Below are positions 35,391-48,582 of a stretch of 64,000 nt of DNA, piece after piece. The position numbers were made by a program, and so were the translations under genes. The number at the start of each line of letters is the position of its first letter. Position 1 is the first letter of the stretch. Below the pieces are notes generated by a model. The model made no database searches, was not told the origin of the DNA, and saw only the letters and a program-made list of their open reading frames with translations. The DNA is from Allodiplogaster sudhausi (Eukaryota; Nematoda; Chromadorea; Rhabditida; Diplogasteridae). The DNA is taken from NCBI GenBank assembly GCA_945643635.1, contig CALZFC010000030.1, positions 1,479,001 to 1,543,000 on the forward strand, read 5' to 3'.

Positions 35391-37889
35391 TAGAGACCGC
35401 AGTAAGCAAAAGTTTGACACAGCGAACTCGGGCCGGGTGCTACCGTACCCGTTCCTTAAGCACAGCTTGCCAGCGAACACGACATTTTTGAGTTTAAAAT
35501 TATTTCCGCTGCGTTTTCATAGCTGTTGAGATGTTTTTTTTCTTTATCGACAACAAGGTAGGCAGTAGATGGTAAAGACGCCATTTTGACCAGTTTCACT
35601 GTCCATTCTAGTGGTCAAGAGCAACATGAAACATTTTGCCTGTATTTTCCTCGCCGCATAAATTGAGTTAAATCTCTATTATATACTGTCGTGGTCAACA
35701 AGTTTCCATGTTTTATTTAAAGCTATGGCCTTTCTAAATGCGTGCAGAAATTTTGAAGACACCGCGGAGCAAGACCTTTTAGATATGATCAAAAATGTTT
35801 TGTTTAGCATATCAAGGGGATTTTACATTTTGAGCTGAAAACCTATTTTATACTTTCGTGGTCAACAGATTTCTTGGTTTCTTTTAAAGCTATGGCCTTT
35901 CTGTATAACTGCACAAAATTTGAAGGTGGTGCGGAACAAGACTTTTTAGATATCATCAAAAATGTTTTGTTTAGCATATCAAGGGGATTTCACATTTTGA
36001 GCTGAAAACCTATTTTATACTTTCGTGGTCAACAGATTTCTTAGTTTCATTTAAAGCTATGGCCTTTCTGTATAACTACACAAAATTTGAGGGTGGTGCG
36101 GAGCAAGACTTTTTAGATATGATCAAAAATGTTTTGTTTAGCATATCAAGGGGATTTTACATTTTGAGCTGAAAACCTATTTTATGCTTTCGTGGTCAAC
36201 AGATTTCTTAGTTTCATTTAAAGCTATGGCCGTTCTGTATAACTACACAAAATTTGAGGGTGGTGCGGAGCAAGACTTTTTAGATATGATCAAAAATGTT
36301 TTGTTTAGCATATCAAGGGGATTTTACATTTTGAGCTGAAAACCTATTTTATGCTTTCGTGGTCAACAGATTTCTTAGTTTCATTTAAAGCTATGGCCTT
36401 TCTGTATAACTACACAAAATTTGAGGGTGGTGCGGAGCAAGACTTTTTAGATATGATCAAAAATGTTTTGTTTAGCATATCAAGGGGATTTCACATTTTG
36501 AGCTGAAAACCTATTTTATACTTTCGTGGTCAACAGATTTCTTAGTTTCATTTAAAGCTATGGCCTTTCTGTATAACTGCACAAAATTTGAGGGTGGTGC
36601 GGAACAAGACTTTTTAGATATCATCAAAAATGTTTTGTTTAGCATATCAAGGGGATTTCACATTTTGAGCTGAAAACCTATTTTATACTTTCGTGGTCAA
36701 CAGATTTCTTAGTTTCATTTAAAGCTATGGCCTTTCTGTATAACTACACAAAATTTGTGGGTGGTGCGGAGCAAGACTTTTTAGATATGATCAAAAATGT
36801 TTTGTTTAGCATATCAAGGGGATTTTACATTTTGAGCTGAAAACCTATTTTATGCTTTCGTGGTCAACAGATTTCTTAGTTTCATTTAAAGCTATGGCCT
36901 TTCTGTATAACTACACAAAATTTGAGGGTGGTGCGGAGCAAGACTTTTTAGATATGATCAAAAATGTTTTGTTTAGCATATCAAGGGGATTTCACATTTT
37001 GAGCTGAAAACCTACTTTATACTTTCGTGGTCAACAGATTTCTTGGTTTCTTTTAAAGCTATGGCCTTTCTGTATAACTGCACAAAACTTGAGGGTGGTG
37101 CGGAACAAGACTTTTTAGATATCATCAAAAATGTTTTGTTTAGCATATCAAGGGGATTTCACATTTTGAGCTGAAAACCTATTTTATACTTTCGTGGTCA
37201 ACAGATTTCTTAGTTTCATTTAAAGCTATGGCCTTTCTGTATAACTACACAAAATTTGAGGGTGGTGCGGAGCAAGACTTTTTAGATATGATCAAAAATG
37301 TTTTGTTTAGCATATCAAGGGGATTTCACATTTTGAGCTGAAAACCTATTTTATACTTTCGTGGTCAACAGATTTCTTAGTTTCATTTAAAGCTATGGCC
37401 TTTCTGTATAACTGCACAAAATTTGAGGGTGGTGCGGAACAAGACTTTTTAGATATCATCAAAAATGTTTTGTTTAGCATATCAAGGGGATTTCACATTT
37501 TGAGCTGAAAACCTATTTTATACTTTCGTGGTCAACAGATTTCTTCGTTTTGTTTAAAGCTATGACCACTCTTTATAACTGCACAAAATTTGAGGGTGGT
37601 GAGGATTAGTTGAGCAGGAGCATGCATCGTCTGTAGCGATCATCTGACCGGCCAAACTTCATTTGACATAATGACATGCATCGGCAGGCATACTGTAGGC
37701 GTCCCATTCTCCACAGGAATAAGCATAAAAAAAAAGACTTTTAATTACTTAATAGAGACTTTTAATTACTTAATTTCAATTTTGTTTGGGTTTCTGATTA
37801 TGCATTTTGGTTTCTCGTCACCAAAAACCCCCAGAAACATCATTAGTTTTCATTGCATTGCTATTTGAAAAAATCATCTGCGGTCTCTA
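35391..37889. mobile_element. Non-autonomous hAT-like element nested in the foldback arm
   Basis: The ends are TAGAGACCGCAG and its inverse CTGCGGTCTCTA. Flanking octamers are CATATAAT (35383-35390) and GTTATAAT (37890-37897), agreeing at the last six positions. The right arm of the foldback (44470-44490) has the same sequence uninterrupted with one CATATAAT, so the insertion boundaries are well defined. The terminal TAGAG and an ~8-bp duplication fit hAT. The interior is almost entirely a 167-bp tandem array; there is no transposase. Confidence 0.75.
35723..37600 (+). repeat. 167-bp tandem array, ~11 full units
   Basis: The string CTATGGCC recurs at 35723, 35890, 36057, 36224 and 36391, and on to 37560, exactly every 167 bp. 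There are two unit types: one with GCGGAACAAG and ATATCATC, the other with GCGGAGCAAG and ATATGATC. They alternate irregularly. The first unit is the most diverged. Confidence 0.95.
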
Positions 37890-40459
37890 GTTATAATAAA
37901 TCAAGTGGTAAATGCAGTAGAAAGTGGTATTTGAGTTTTCACTACCACACTTTACACCGAAATACACCGAATAAACGACACTTCGGCATCACAAAATCAA
38001 GCAGCATTTTCGAAAATTTAGCTGTGCTTTTGATAGTTTCGTTGTTCTTTTTTAGCTAGTTTCGTTGTTCTTTTCGGGTTTCTTTTAGCTTCGTACGATG
38101 TTTATGTGATATAGCATCCAGTATCACCTGAAACGTTAAGAAACAACTTCGGGAATTGCTGAAATTGTGGATATGGTTTTTTTTTCATCTTGTGGTGACC
38201 AAAGTGTTTGATTCCTCGTGTAAGCGAAGTGTATTTTATTTCCATCCCATTGAGGTTTAAAGCAACTACGTTGACGCTACTTCCTCGCCGCTTCGGGTGC
38301 TAGGGAAACACGGCTCACCCTCCCCGTGGATTCGCCCTGTTCACGGTTTGCTGCCGTTCATTTAAGTTCTTGTTGTTTTTTTCTCTTTTAAACTCCAATT
38401 TTAATTTCCATGGTAGTTTTTAATCGCTGCAGCTATGCTGAATGAGGAATTAGAAGTAAATGCCTTTTTTGCTTTCCTTTAGAAGTGTATTGCCGTATGA
38501 ATAGGTTTGTTTCGCCCAGTGCAGAACAAGGTCGGTGCATGCGCCATCATTAAACCCCCCAGCCTACTCAAAAGGGCATTTTTCCAATATACGTGTTTTT
38601 TTTAAACCAAAAAAGCATTTTTCCCAACTGTAGGCGGACCATGTTCAGCACTGGTTTTGCCGCTACAAAGTGGAGTTAAGGATATAGCATCATGGTTAAA
38701 AGATGTTAGCCCACTCATGAATTATTTTGATTTTTTTGTTGCCGTGTTCAGCTGCTGCGGAAGTAATGGATGGCTAGTCCCGGCCACGAATGCCGCCGAG
38801 AAAAGTGAACCTGAGCGCCGCGGCTCAACTGTTTGATCCGACAAACTGCTTGTCAGTCGTCACTTTTTAAATTAAAATATTCCTTAAATCAAACTCATGG
38901 AAAGTGCTGAGCATTCATTTTTCTTGTCGGATTACTGTACGCGAGATTGTGTGGTAGATTGGATTACAGTAGGTATTCAAGCGGTATATAAGTTTGTTAG
39001 TGTTTATTTGGAGCTTCATAAGAAAGGTAGAATGCTAGAAAGGTAGGATGCTATTGTTCTTTTTGAAGGATCGCCTCCAGTTAGCCGGTTCAAGGAGGTC
39101 GTAGGCGGCCCAGCCAGAAATATGAAGATCGCGGCCAGACTCGCGTCGAGTGGACACAAACTACCGTTAGTCCTGACATTTCTTTTTTTTTATCACAGCA
39201 CAAGGCATATAAATTATGGGTAATCTTTACAAATCATATCTTCTTGTTGGCATAACAAACATCTAGAATTGCTATTAAACCTTTTCATCTAGCAAAACTC
39301 TTGAAAGCGCCTTTGCCTGTTTTTAGTATATTTTTTCTTCAATATCTTATATGAGCTATGAACGGGAAAATGAAACATGAAAACGTTCATATTTTGGTAT
39401 TTTGTCAATAGAATGCCTTCTAAACTGAATACTAGATTATTTTTATGGTTGCCCATAACTTATTTTTTCACTGTCAGGCTGATTCCGCTTCGGAGGGCGC
39501 TGATGACTCGGCAACTGCAGCTTGACAAGAGTCCTAATTGCCTGCCTGTGCCCATCTCTCCCTCTCTCCCAATCTGCCTTCCTCTCTCTCCTTCTCTCCC
39601 AGCACTCTACAAATGGCTATCAAATTACTTGTAAGTCCTTAGGTTTTAACTTAAACTGATCCTTAAAGTATGCTCATTGAAGATATTAATATTCACTTTC
39701 GAAGGTTTACTGTATTGTGTGCTTGATTACTGTAGTTAAAACGGAACATTCGTTTATTTACTTTTATTTGAAACTACATAAGAAAGACAGAATACTAGAG
39801 CGACTGTCACTTATTCGCTATGAATCTTTCATCTCAATTCAAAATTTTTTTCTTAAGTGAGTTCTCTGATTGATTTTTTGAAGAGTCGCCTCCGATCTAG
39901 CCAAGGAGGTCGTAGTCGTCCCCAGTCAACGAATCTGAACATCTGACGGCCTCGCAAACTACCGTTAGTCTTCACATTTTGTAAACAAAAAATCTTCCTT
40001 TATCATAACTCTTCGCAACTGTTTGCCCTCGCCTGATTTTACTTTTTTCTCTTCAAGATTATATTAGAATACATACGAATTTGTGTTACTTTTACGGAAA
40101 TGCGACCAAAACATTCTCACGGTTGCTCTTGTTTTCAGAGTTATACTGACTTTTTGTTTGGACGAAATTCGATCCAATTTTTTTGTCTAATAAGTTGCCT
40201 AATAAGATTTGTCCGCCCAATAAGTCAAAAATATGTCCTTATTATCATGATTTCAATCCAAATTACAAAATGCTCCTAGTTTGGCTCGAGTTTCGACTCC
40301 ATCATTATTAGGCTAATTCTGAAATACCTTATTGTGAGTGCACATAACTTATTCCTTGAATGTCAGGCGGGCTCGCTTCCGAAGTCGCTGACCAGACGGC
40401 ACATGCAGCTCGGCACGAGTCATCTTTCCCTTCCTCTCCCCATCGCCCTCTCCCAGCCT

Positions 40460-40505
<46 letters not shown>

Positions 40506-40915
40506 CTCTCTCTCTCTCGCTCGCTCGCTCGCTCGCTGTCCATGAAGGATGACTGTGTGATTAGAAATGTGGTCCATGGTATTTCCGTGCTTTCTTTATT
40601 TTTGCTTCTTAAGTAATTTGATAAAGCTTCTAGGTTAATAGATAGACAAGCGATGATGAAAAGACTGAAAAAGAATGAAGTAAAGGAAAAAAACAAGTTA
40701 GAGATAAAGCATGATATGTAGAGAAAGCAAAATAGAGGGCAAGCCGAGAGCTACTGAACATATGGCGGTAAGACTGGGAAGAGGCGGGGGGTAGACGTGG
40801 AAGATATATGGAGCATGGGAAGCAGGCGGAGAAATGAAAGGGCACCACATGAATTGCAATCCAAAGACATTCCAAGATGAAATTCTGCGAAATCTTTTAA
40901 CGCAAAAGTGACTTC

Positions 40916-40988
40916 CACGCGTCGGCCTCGAACCCGCGTTCCTTGCGCGCCCCAGCGAGGAGCCAACCTACACTCCAAACGGCCACGT
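40916..40988 (-). other. tRNA-like segment in left inner arm of the foldback
   Basis: Inverted copy of 41871-41940, with a B-box-like GGTTCGAGGCC on the minus strand (plus GGCCTCGAACCCGC). It may be a relic of a tRNA-derived SINE. Confidence 0.35.
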
Positions 40989-41152
40989 CCGCCTGTTGTC
41001 ACAGGCTGGACAGGTGCTCACAATCAGAGAACTTGCTCAGTGGTATAGGAATCACTGTCAAAGCCAAACAGCGTTCACCACAATAACGCGTGATTTCCGC
41101 CGTGATTATCTACCCGCGATAATAGAACTCTCTTCCTCTATCTCTCTCTCTC

Positions 41153-41184
<32 letters not shown>

Positions 41185-41186
41185 GC

Positions 41187-41234
<48 letters not shown>

Positions 41235-41870
41235 TCTCTCTCTCTCTCCTGTCTCTCTCTCGCTCTCACTCTCTCTCTCTTTCTCTTTCTCTCTCTCTCA
41301 TGTCTCTCTCTACCCTCTGCTTGTTGTCATTGGCTGAACACGTGCTCAGAGAACCTGCTTGCTCAATGGTAAAGGAAATACATGGGGTGGTATGTAAAAT
41401 AGACAGCATATTATGCGAAATGAAACAGTTTCTACTTTCTGTAGTCCTCCCTTTAAGTTGCCTCGCCACCCTCTCGTCTATCCTTCTGCAAGGTTTCAGA
41501 TATTGACTTCTCATTGTCAGCTCAAAATCAGCAACTGAAAAAAGGAAAGTGGCCGGATATATTGCTCAAAGATTACTTCTGAACCCTTGACCTGTGAAGG
41601 ACGTTGTAGGTGAATAATTTTCTGAACTATTTTGATTTTTGAGTGTTTGGAAATGCCCTTCAGTACCTCTGCTATCCTTCCCTACACACAACACAACTAC
41701 ACAGCAGATACGCAAGGGGTGTTGAACAGACAGAAAAGTAAAGAAGGAAAGAGATAGAAGCAGGATAGAGGGAGAGGTGGAGAGAAAGAGAGAGAGGGAG
41801 AGAGAGAGAGAGAGAGCACTGAGCAAGTTCTCTGATTGTGAGCACCTGTCCAGCCTGTGAGAACGAGCGA

Positions 41871-41940
41871 ACGTGGCCGTTTGGAGTGTAGGTTAGCGCC
41901 TGGGGCGCGCAGGGAACACGGGTTCGAGCCCGACGCGTGG
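41871..41940 (+). other. tRNA-like segment in right inner arm of the foldback
   Basis: Contains ACGTGGCCGTTTGG, then GGTTAGCGCC and GGGTTCGAGCCCGAC, in tRNA-like order (D-arm-like, then a perfect TΨC-type B box). Spacing is larger than in a standard tRNA and the acceptor stem does not pair, so I do not call a tRNA gene. A tRNA-derived SINE fragment is the simplest explanation. Confidence 0.35.
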
Positions 41941-42252
41941 ATGTCACTTTTGCGTGAAAGATTTCGCAGAATTTCATCTTGGAATGTCTTTCGATTGCAC
42001 ATCATGTGGTGTATTTCTCCGCCTGTCTCACCTTCGCTTCTCTTCCAGGTCTACCCCCCCCCTCTTCCCTCCTCCATATGTTCAGTAGCTCTTGGCTTGC
42101 CCTCTGTTTTCCTTATCTCCGTCTTCCTTTTTTTTTACTCTTTTCCTTTTCAAGTAACTTACAAGTACAAAGGAAACACAGAGACAAAATTTACCACATC
42201 AATCATCTTATAAACATCAAGTCTAGAACTACGTCAGGGACAGCGAGAGAAC

Positions 42253-42304
<52 letters not shown>

Positions 42305-44657
42305 TAGTGTGTGTGAGAGAGAGATATAGTGAGAGAGAGCGATAGTGGAAGAGACAGGGAGAGAGGTAGGTAGGGTGGGTGAGAGAGAGAGAGAGATGGG
42401 GAGATGAAGGGAAGGAGACCCAGCTGCGGTTGCCGTGTATTCAGCGTCTTCCGAAGCGGAACCAGCCTGACAACCAAGGAATTACGTATGTGCAACCAGA
42501 ACAATAAACTAATATGAGTCTCTACGTGGTATTATTTTGACAAAATCACTAAATGATAATGTTTTCATTGCATTTTTCCCGTGCACAAAAGTAACACAAG
42601 CTCGTATGCATTCTAAAATGATACCACAGTGAAAAAAATTAGCAAAAATCAGGCGAAGGCCAATGGTTCCGAAGGGTTTTGCTGAGAAAAAGGATGCCTA
42701 ATAGAAAATCTGAAGACAAACGGTTGTCTGCGAGCATACTCGAGGTGAACATGCTGGCGATGTGGAAGGAAGGCAGGAGAGAGAGAGGACAGTGAGAGAG
42801 AGACGTCAGTGTCTTCGGAAGGGGAAACCACCTGGTAACCAAGGAATAAGTAAAACAAAACTGGAAATCATTCTTGAAAGTATTCTCTAGTCTAATAGTA
42901 AAATGTGCACTGTTTATATTGAATAGTGAAAAATTATTGCATATCGGATGCTAAGGGTTTTTTACAGCAAATGTGAAGACTAACGGGAGTTGGCGAGCCC
43001 ATGCGAGGCGGGCTTGGCAGAGATGGCCGGATTCCTTGGCTCGGGCCGACTACAGCATCCTCGCATCCGCCAAGACCATGCTTCAAAAAGATCAATCTAA
43101 GAACTCATTCAAGAAATAAATAAGTGTTATTAAAGTGATAATTTTATAACGAATAAGTTTTAATCGTGTTAGCATTCTATCTTTCTTATTTAGGTTCCAA
43201 TAAACGCAAACAAACTAATATACTGCTTGAATATATACCGTAATCCAATCTATCCATCATACAGTAATCCGGCAAAAACGGTAAGCATTTTCGATATGTT
43301 TGATTTATGGAATATTTTAGTTTAAAAAGTGACGACTGACAAGCTGTTTGCAAGGGCAAACAGTTTGGCCGCGTAGCTCGGTTGCACTTGCCTCGACGCA
43401 ACTTCGAGGCGGACCTAGCCATGCATCATTTACGCAGCAGCACGGATGACTGAACACAATGGCAAGAAATAAAAAGTCACTCATCAATGGGCTGACATCT
43501 TTTAACCATGAAAATTTATCCTGAACTCGACAATTGAAGTGGGAAACAAATCTATTCTTACAGCAATCCCACCCAAATATTTCGGAGTTTTTTTTTACCG
43601 AAATCCACATCCAGTGGCGTTATATAAAGCGTGGAAAAAGAATAAAAGATTCATTTGTCATTCTGAGTTTATTCTTTCGAAGCTAGGTAAACAGTGTAAA
43701 TTTTAGAGCAATATGACCAACAATCATTGGATGAAGTTTGGTTTGACGCGGCAAAATGGTTAGAATAGGATTTTAAAACATCTTACCTCGAAAGAAAGGA
43801 TACATTCGGAATCCCCCCATTAAACAACCCAACAAAATGATATCCGCCTTTTCCGTGAAAATTACTTCCAGCATTAATGAAAAGTTAAGAACTATTCATC
43901 CCGCAATATCCTTTAGACAAAAAAAATTGATCAAAAACTAAATTTACATGAGCCACGTCATACAACTTAGCCCCATTGCCATGAATGCTATCGGAAGTAT
44001 CAATTGCAGCATGAGAAACAAAGCAACAAGAACTCAAATAGAAAGCAGCTAACCGTGTCGTCTCTGCAGTCAGCCTCCGCCATTCCCAATCTACACAGAG
44101 CGGAGTAACAGCGTAGTTGACCAAGCCGATCTAAGCCTCAATTGAAAGGCAATAAACTACTCTTCGAGTATTTGAAGAATCAAGCTTAGTCGTGGTAACA
44201 AGATATTAAAATATCACATCAACAGGTTCAGCACTTCCCCGAAGGTGGTTCCAAATGTACTGGGCGATAATAGCGTTGTATCAAATAATAATCTTACGAA
44301 ATCAGACAAAACCCAAACAAGAACAACGAAACCATCAAAAACACAGCAATCATTTCGAAAATGCTGCTTGATTTTGTGATGCCGAAGTGTCGTTTATTCG
44401 GTGTATTTCGGTGTAAAGTGTGGTAGTGAAAACTCAAATACCACTTTCTACTGCATTTACCACTTGATTTATTATATGAAATAAAGTTGAAATTTACATT
44501 TTAAGACATTGTGTGCTGTGTGTGGAAGAGAATTGGGATTCGAACAAGGTATAGACCTCTTTATTTGGTGGCCTGTACGCCGAGATATTTCTTGCGTGCC
44601 AATTGGAACATTGCGCGCGCTGCGGTACAAATCGGCCACTTTAGCGGTACATCACTG

Positions 44658-45650
44658 TATGTGTGTACTATGCCCTATGCCCTTACGAAGGTACTCTCAC
44701 GGCACAATAAGTATAAACCGACTCAAGTCGCTTAAGTAAACATTGTCTTCTCCTCGTCACCAATTCTGTTTTCCTGCATTCCAGTGTTGTCTTTTTAGCA
44801 AGCAACATAACTCCTACTAGAGGACAAACGGCAGGATAACCACCTGCGAGGCATGTAGATTCATTTATTAGGTACACGGTAGAAGGATGGACAGGCCGTT
44901 GTCTGAAAGATACAACTTAAAATGTCAACCTCTTTGAAGAAAAAGAAAGGTTTCTTTAGATGTTAGAGAACTTCTTTGATGTCATGCTACATATGTATGT
45001 ACATAGCTTTAAAAATTCTCTCATTAATAGCCGTGCAGGCATACACGGTTTCCAGTAGAAGGCTGGACAGGACGTTCTTTGAAAGACACAACTCAGGTGA
45101 AAGGTTTCTTTTGATGTTTGAGAATTTCTTAGATGTCATGCTAGATATATGGCTTTAAAAATTCTTTCATAAATAGCATTGCGATATAATTTTACTCATC
45201 AATTTCGAGAAAGACGGAGTGACGAGGCTTTCTCGGTACATGTACCCAGAATCCCTCGTCATTCCGTCTGTCCATATGGACCTCTCTTCTCTTCTCTTCT
45301 CTTTTCTTCTCTTCCTAATGTCACTACTCTCTCTCACACACTCTCGTATTACGCTCTTCCACTCTTTCTTCTACCAAGTCACTGTCTCAATTACTCTCCC
45401 CTCGATTTCTCACTCTTTCTCTCTTTCTCTCTCAATTAAACCTATAAGAAGATGAGTTGGTTATCATTTTACGAGGTGCTCACAGGAGGTGACAAATAAC
45501 AAATATAGGGAAAGGTCACGCTCCGAACAAACATGAGCCGTATTCATTTACGACTTCTGCCTCTAAACGCTTCAAAGCCATCACGACTTTTCCTTGCTTG
45601 TTGCACGTTGAATCAGGCTTTAAAAAAAACGCATAAATTTTGTTCTCCAG
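44658..45650. other. Intergenic, with a tandem ~140-bp duplication
   Basis: 44870-45020 and 45035-45178 are diverged direct copies (both with GGACAGG, CTTTGAA/GAAAGA and a GATGTCATGCTA block). Sequence at 45490-45610 is homologous to 49170-49310, the region upstream of the second receptor copy, and may hold remnants of an upstream exon. Confidence 0.6.
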
Positions 45651-48582
45651 CGATCGCGTTCTTTCAATGAAAATTACGCTGGCGTCCGGGTTCGCCGGAA
45701 GGAACGTCTTCCCGTATCAGTTTCCGCGCGTCGGCGTTTCGCGTGGCATCTTCCGGGAGATATGGCAAATGTATGCGGCCGCCATGAACGAGACAATCGA
45801 GGAAGTCCATTTGTCAAAGAGAAGTTGGCGGATAATACCTTAAAATCCTTTTTCTCTTACTTTGGATTGTGAGACACTTCTTGATCAGTACTATATCGAA
45901 TTCACTCTCATTGCTCACAACTGTCAGTTTAGTTGACAAAGGTCCGGACGAGTCAGGAAGGCATCCTGGAATTCTTGGCTTAATTCAGAATAACACTGTC
46001 GATGGAACAATGATTGACCTGGTAACTAATATTTTCTTTCAAGACGGCTAAGCACACTTACTAATCAATCTGACATGAGAGCGATAGCCGAAAAATTATG
46101 TGAGATTTAAAATTGCCGCGGTCTCTTCAGACTCATAGTACATGCGTGCGCTCTTTTTTTCGGGCTTGTACTACCTACGAAATAGCGTGCGAGAATAACA
46201 GAGGGAGATAGAGAGAGAGAGAATTCGCATGTCAATTTGCAGAGCCTTCGTGCAGAACGATTGCGCGACTTTGGCTATGTCTCACTGCCCATCATGTACA
46301 GTTTGGTAAGTTGTTTCGAATATAAATATGGGAAAATTTATTAGGTATGCATTTATGTTTGCAATCTGACAGCACAATTACATAAATTAAGAAAACTATC
46401 GTCCAATTGGTGCTATTAACAAGAGAGCAATGGGGAAGGGAGGGAGATACAGCGAAATGTTGGGAAATTTAAATGAGCGAGTCGAAGTGCGACATGATAT
46501 ATTCACGTACATAGATATTTAGGAGACTTTCTACGAGCGAGTCAACTACGCGCCAAGTCTAAAACTGCTCGATTTCGTCGTTTTTTCCTATCCTGTCTTA
46601 TTGTCGCTTATTCTGCTCGTTGCGCTCATTTGGATTGTCGAGAGACGACGCACGAGTTAGTCCATCTCTTATCCCGTTGCTAACTAATAAAGTTTATAAT
46701 GCTTTTCATGATCTATCTGGAAAATTCAATATACTAACAGCTTATTTTATTATTATATGATAGTTTTTATTAAATTATTCTTCTCTATTTCGCAGGAGTT
46801 CGCGTGCATGCTGGCTTTTACGCGGTGGCTTTCATCTTGGTCGCGTCCGTTTATTCGGCCGCCTTCACAGGCAACACGGCCGTCCCGGCACCGGAGACCA
46901 AGACGTAAGGAGTTCGAAATCTGTAGGTGGCAAAAAAAATCAATCAAACAAAACCATTTCGAAATTATTTGCGAACTTGCATTTTTACTCTCGCGCAAAG
47001 ATTGCTAAAAATGTTTCAAGACTTCCAAACACTTTCACATAGAAAGTTCATGGACTTCATTGCGCAAGTTCGAGCGGGAAAATCGCAGTTGATAATGGAG
47101 ACTTTTTACGCCAACGACGATCTAGCGAAAGAAATCATCGGCCATCTGCCTAGCAAGGTTCATGTTCATCGAATAATCTGGCAGGACGGGGATGTTGTAA
47201 AAAAAAATTTCATATTGCTATCTTTTGAAGGAGGACAGGCAAGGACGAGGGCCTCTTTTTGAAGCAGACCTTCAAACTTCCATGGATCGGGTTTGTGATG
47301 CTTGAGTCACATAAAAAAAGCTCATGATTAGAAGAGCAATATTTCGTTAAACGTTTAACGCCCAATAAAGAACAATATTTCCTTCAATTTTTAACGCCTA
47401 ATAAAGTTGTTTCGTTTGCAAATTGTTGACTTACTATTATCTTGCCCTTGTGCAAGTATACAGTCGCTATACATATGTATTTTTAAAGTACGGTTCAATA
47501 AAAATTTTTTTTTGCTTCTTTATGATATTAGCACTTTTTTCAGCTTTGTGACACAAAGGTTCACTCGGCAATGTTCGTTGTAATTGATCGAATCTTCATC
47601 GTGAACCCGAACAAACGCGCGAAGAATCTTCACTGCGCCGTTCAAGAGTTGGCGCAATTAAAGAAATTCGCTTTATCTTTTGCCGATCTGATCTTCATTT
47701 TACGTTACGAAGATGTTCTCATGCAAGCAGGATTATTATTTACATACATATGTAAGTGAAATGAAAAATGCATTGTCTATTTTTTTATGATTTCAATCAG
47801 GCTTAATTCTGCCGGTCTCCCACAGCGATCGTCGTTTGATCGTACTTATTCTACTGAACAAGGCTCCTTCTTTATCCCTTTCGCCTCGACTTTCTACTTT
47901 AGGTCAGCTTTTTGTTGTTGTTGACAATGCTTTTGGGCATTTTCACTTCGGAATCTTGTATCGATTAGAATGTTCTTGCGGCGATAGACTCTTGCACAAG
48001 TATGACAACAAGCTGTGATAGAACACAAGAAATTGGGAGAAAAAAAGTTATTCAAAACTGTCTTTTTTTAATCCTGTTACACCTTTCTGCTTGATTCAGA
48101 AGGGATCGATTCAATGCTCGACAACGCAAAATAATGGACTTTATAACGATAGCCTTCTTCAATCAAGAACGAGTTGGACAGTTGTTGTACCTTCACTTCT
48201 TAAGTCAAATATGTCATTCATTTCAATATAAGTTTTGCTTTTATCTCATGACGCTCCACGGAATCGATTAACGCGTTGACAAAAAGCTCTGATTGATTGA
48301 TTGATTTATCGCCAGATGGAGTCGTACTGGTGGCGACGCTTCACGAATCGGCCAAAGATTGTGCACGAATTTCGGAGCAAGATCATCTTTCGTCCGGTTG
48401 ATCTGCTCTCGATCCAGCTCAACATCTTCGTCGCAACCGCCTTCTACATCCTCTCCATAGTCGTATTTGCCTTTGAGCTGTCGTTGCCGAAACTGTGTCC
48501 AAAAGGACTCGCTGACAACTTTATTACTCGTTTTATAATAAGAAGAACGGAAATCCTAAGACGGCTCATGCCCACGCTCTGA
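45651..48582 (+). CDS. Ionotropic-receptor (iGluR-like) channel, copy 1, N-terminus missing
   Basis: Exons are 45651-~45830, 45928-46021, 46243-46305, 46523-46655, 46796-46904, 47043-47157, 47231-47290, 47544-~47751, 47801-47902, 48100-48172 and 48316-48582. In iGluR order: S1 ligand-binding lobe (GIFREIWQMYAAA; GLIQNNTVDGTM; LRDFGYVSLPIMYSL), TM1 (DFVVFSYPVLLSLILL), TM3 with a SYTANLAA-like core (VYSAAFTGNTAVP), S2 lobe (GKSQLIMETFY; LHCAVQELAQ; GSFFIPFASTFYF) and TM4 (LNIFVATAFYILSIVVFAFE). The usual ligand-carboxylate Arg in S1 is not evident. The exon 1/2 region contains a TAA (45841) and a ~70-bp insertion relative to copy 2, and the exon 8/9 junction is out of phase with the obvious donor. 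The gene is therefore partly damaged or my junctions are wrong. A divergent sensory ion channel is the likely role. Confidence 0.7.

Larger units (their letters stand above)
35205..44657. mobile_element. ~9.45 kb palindromic (foldback) element
   Basis: The outer ends are inverted copies beginning CAGTGATGTACCGC (35205 rightwards; 44657 leftwards), a hAT-like terminus. Inverted similarity can be followed inward: 35205-35390 with 44470-44657; 37898-38050 with 44330-44470; 38690-38800 with 43410-43500; 38830-38990 with 43210-43380; 40860-41040 with 41815-42010. The centre (41040-41815) holds a CT tract and unique sequence. No transposase was recognised. I could not find a convincing 8-bp target duplication (flanks TACATATA and TATGTGTG). 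Short blocks with TTCCGAAG-type cores recur at 39475, 40365, 42430 and 42805, indicating internal multiplication. Confidence 0.7.

Noticed and set aside
35723..37600. CRISPR-like regular array
   Set aside because: Repeat units are contiguous 167-bp satellites without unique spacers, in a eukaryotic genome.
41871..41940. Functional tRNA gene
   Set aside because: Good B box but wrong D-arm spacing and no acceptor-stem pairing; more likely a SINE relic.
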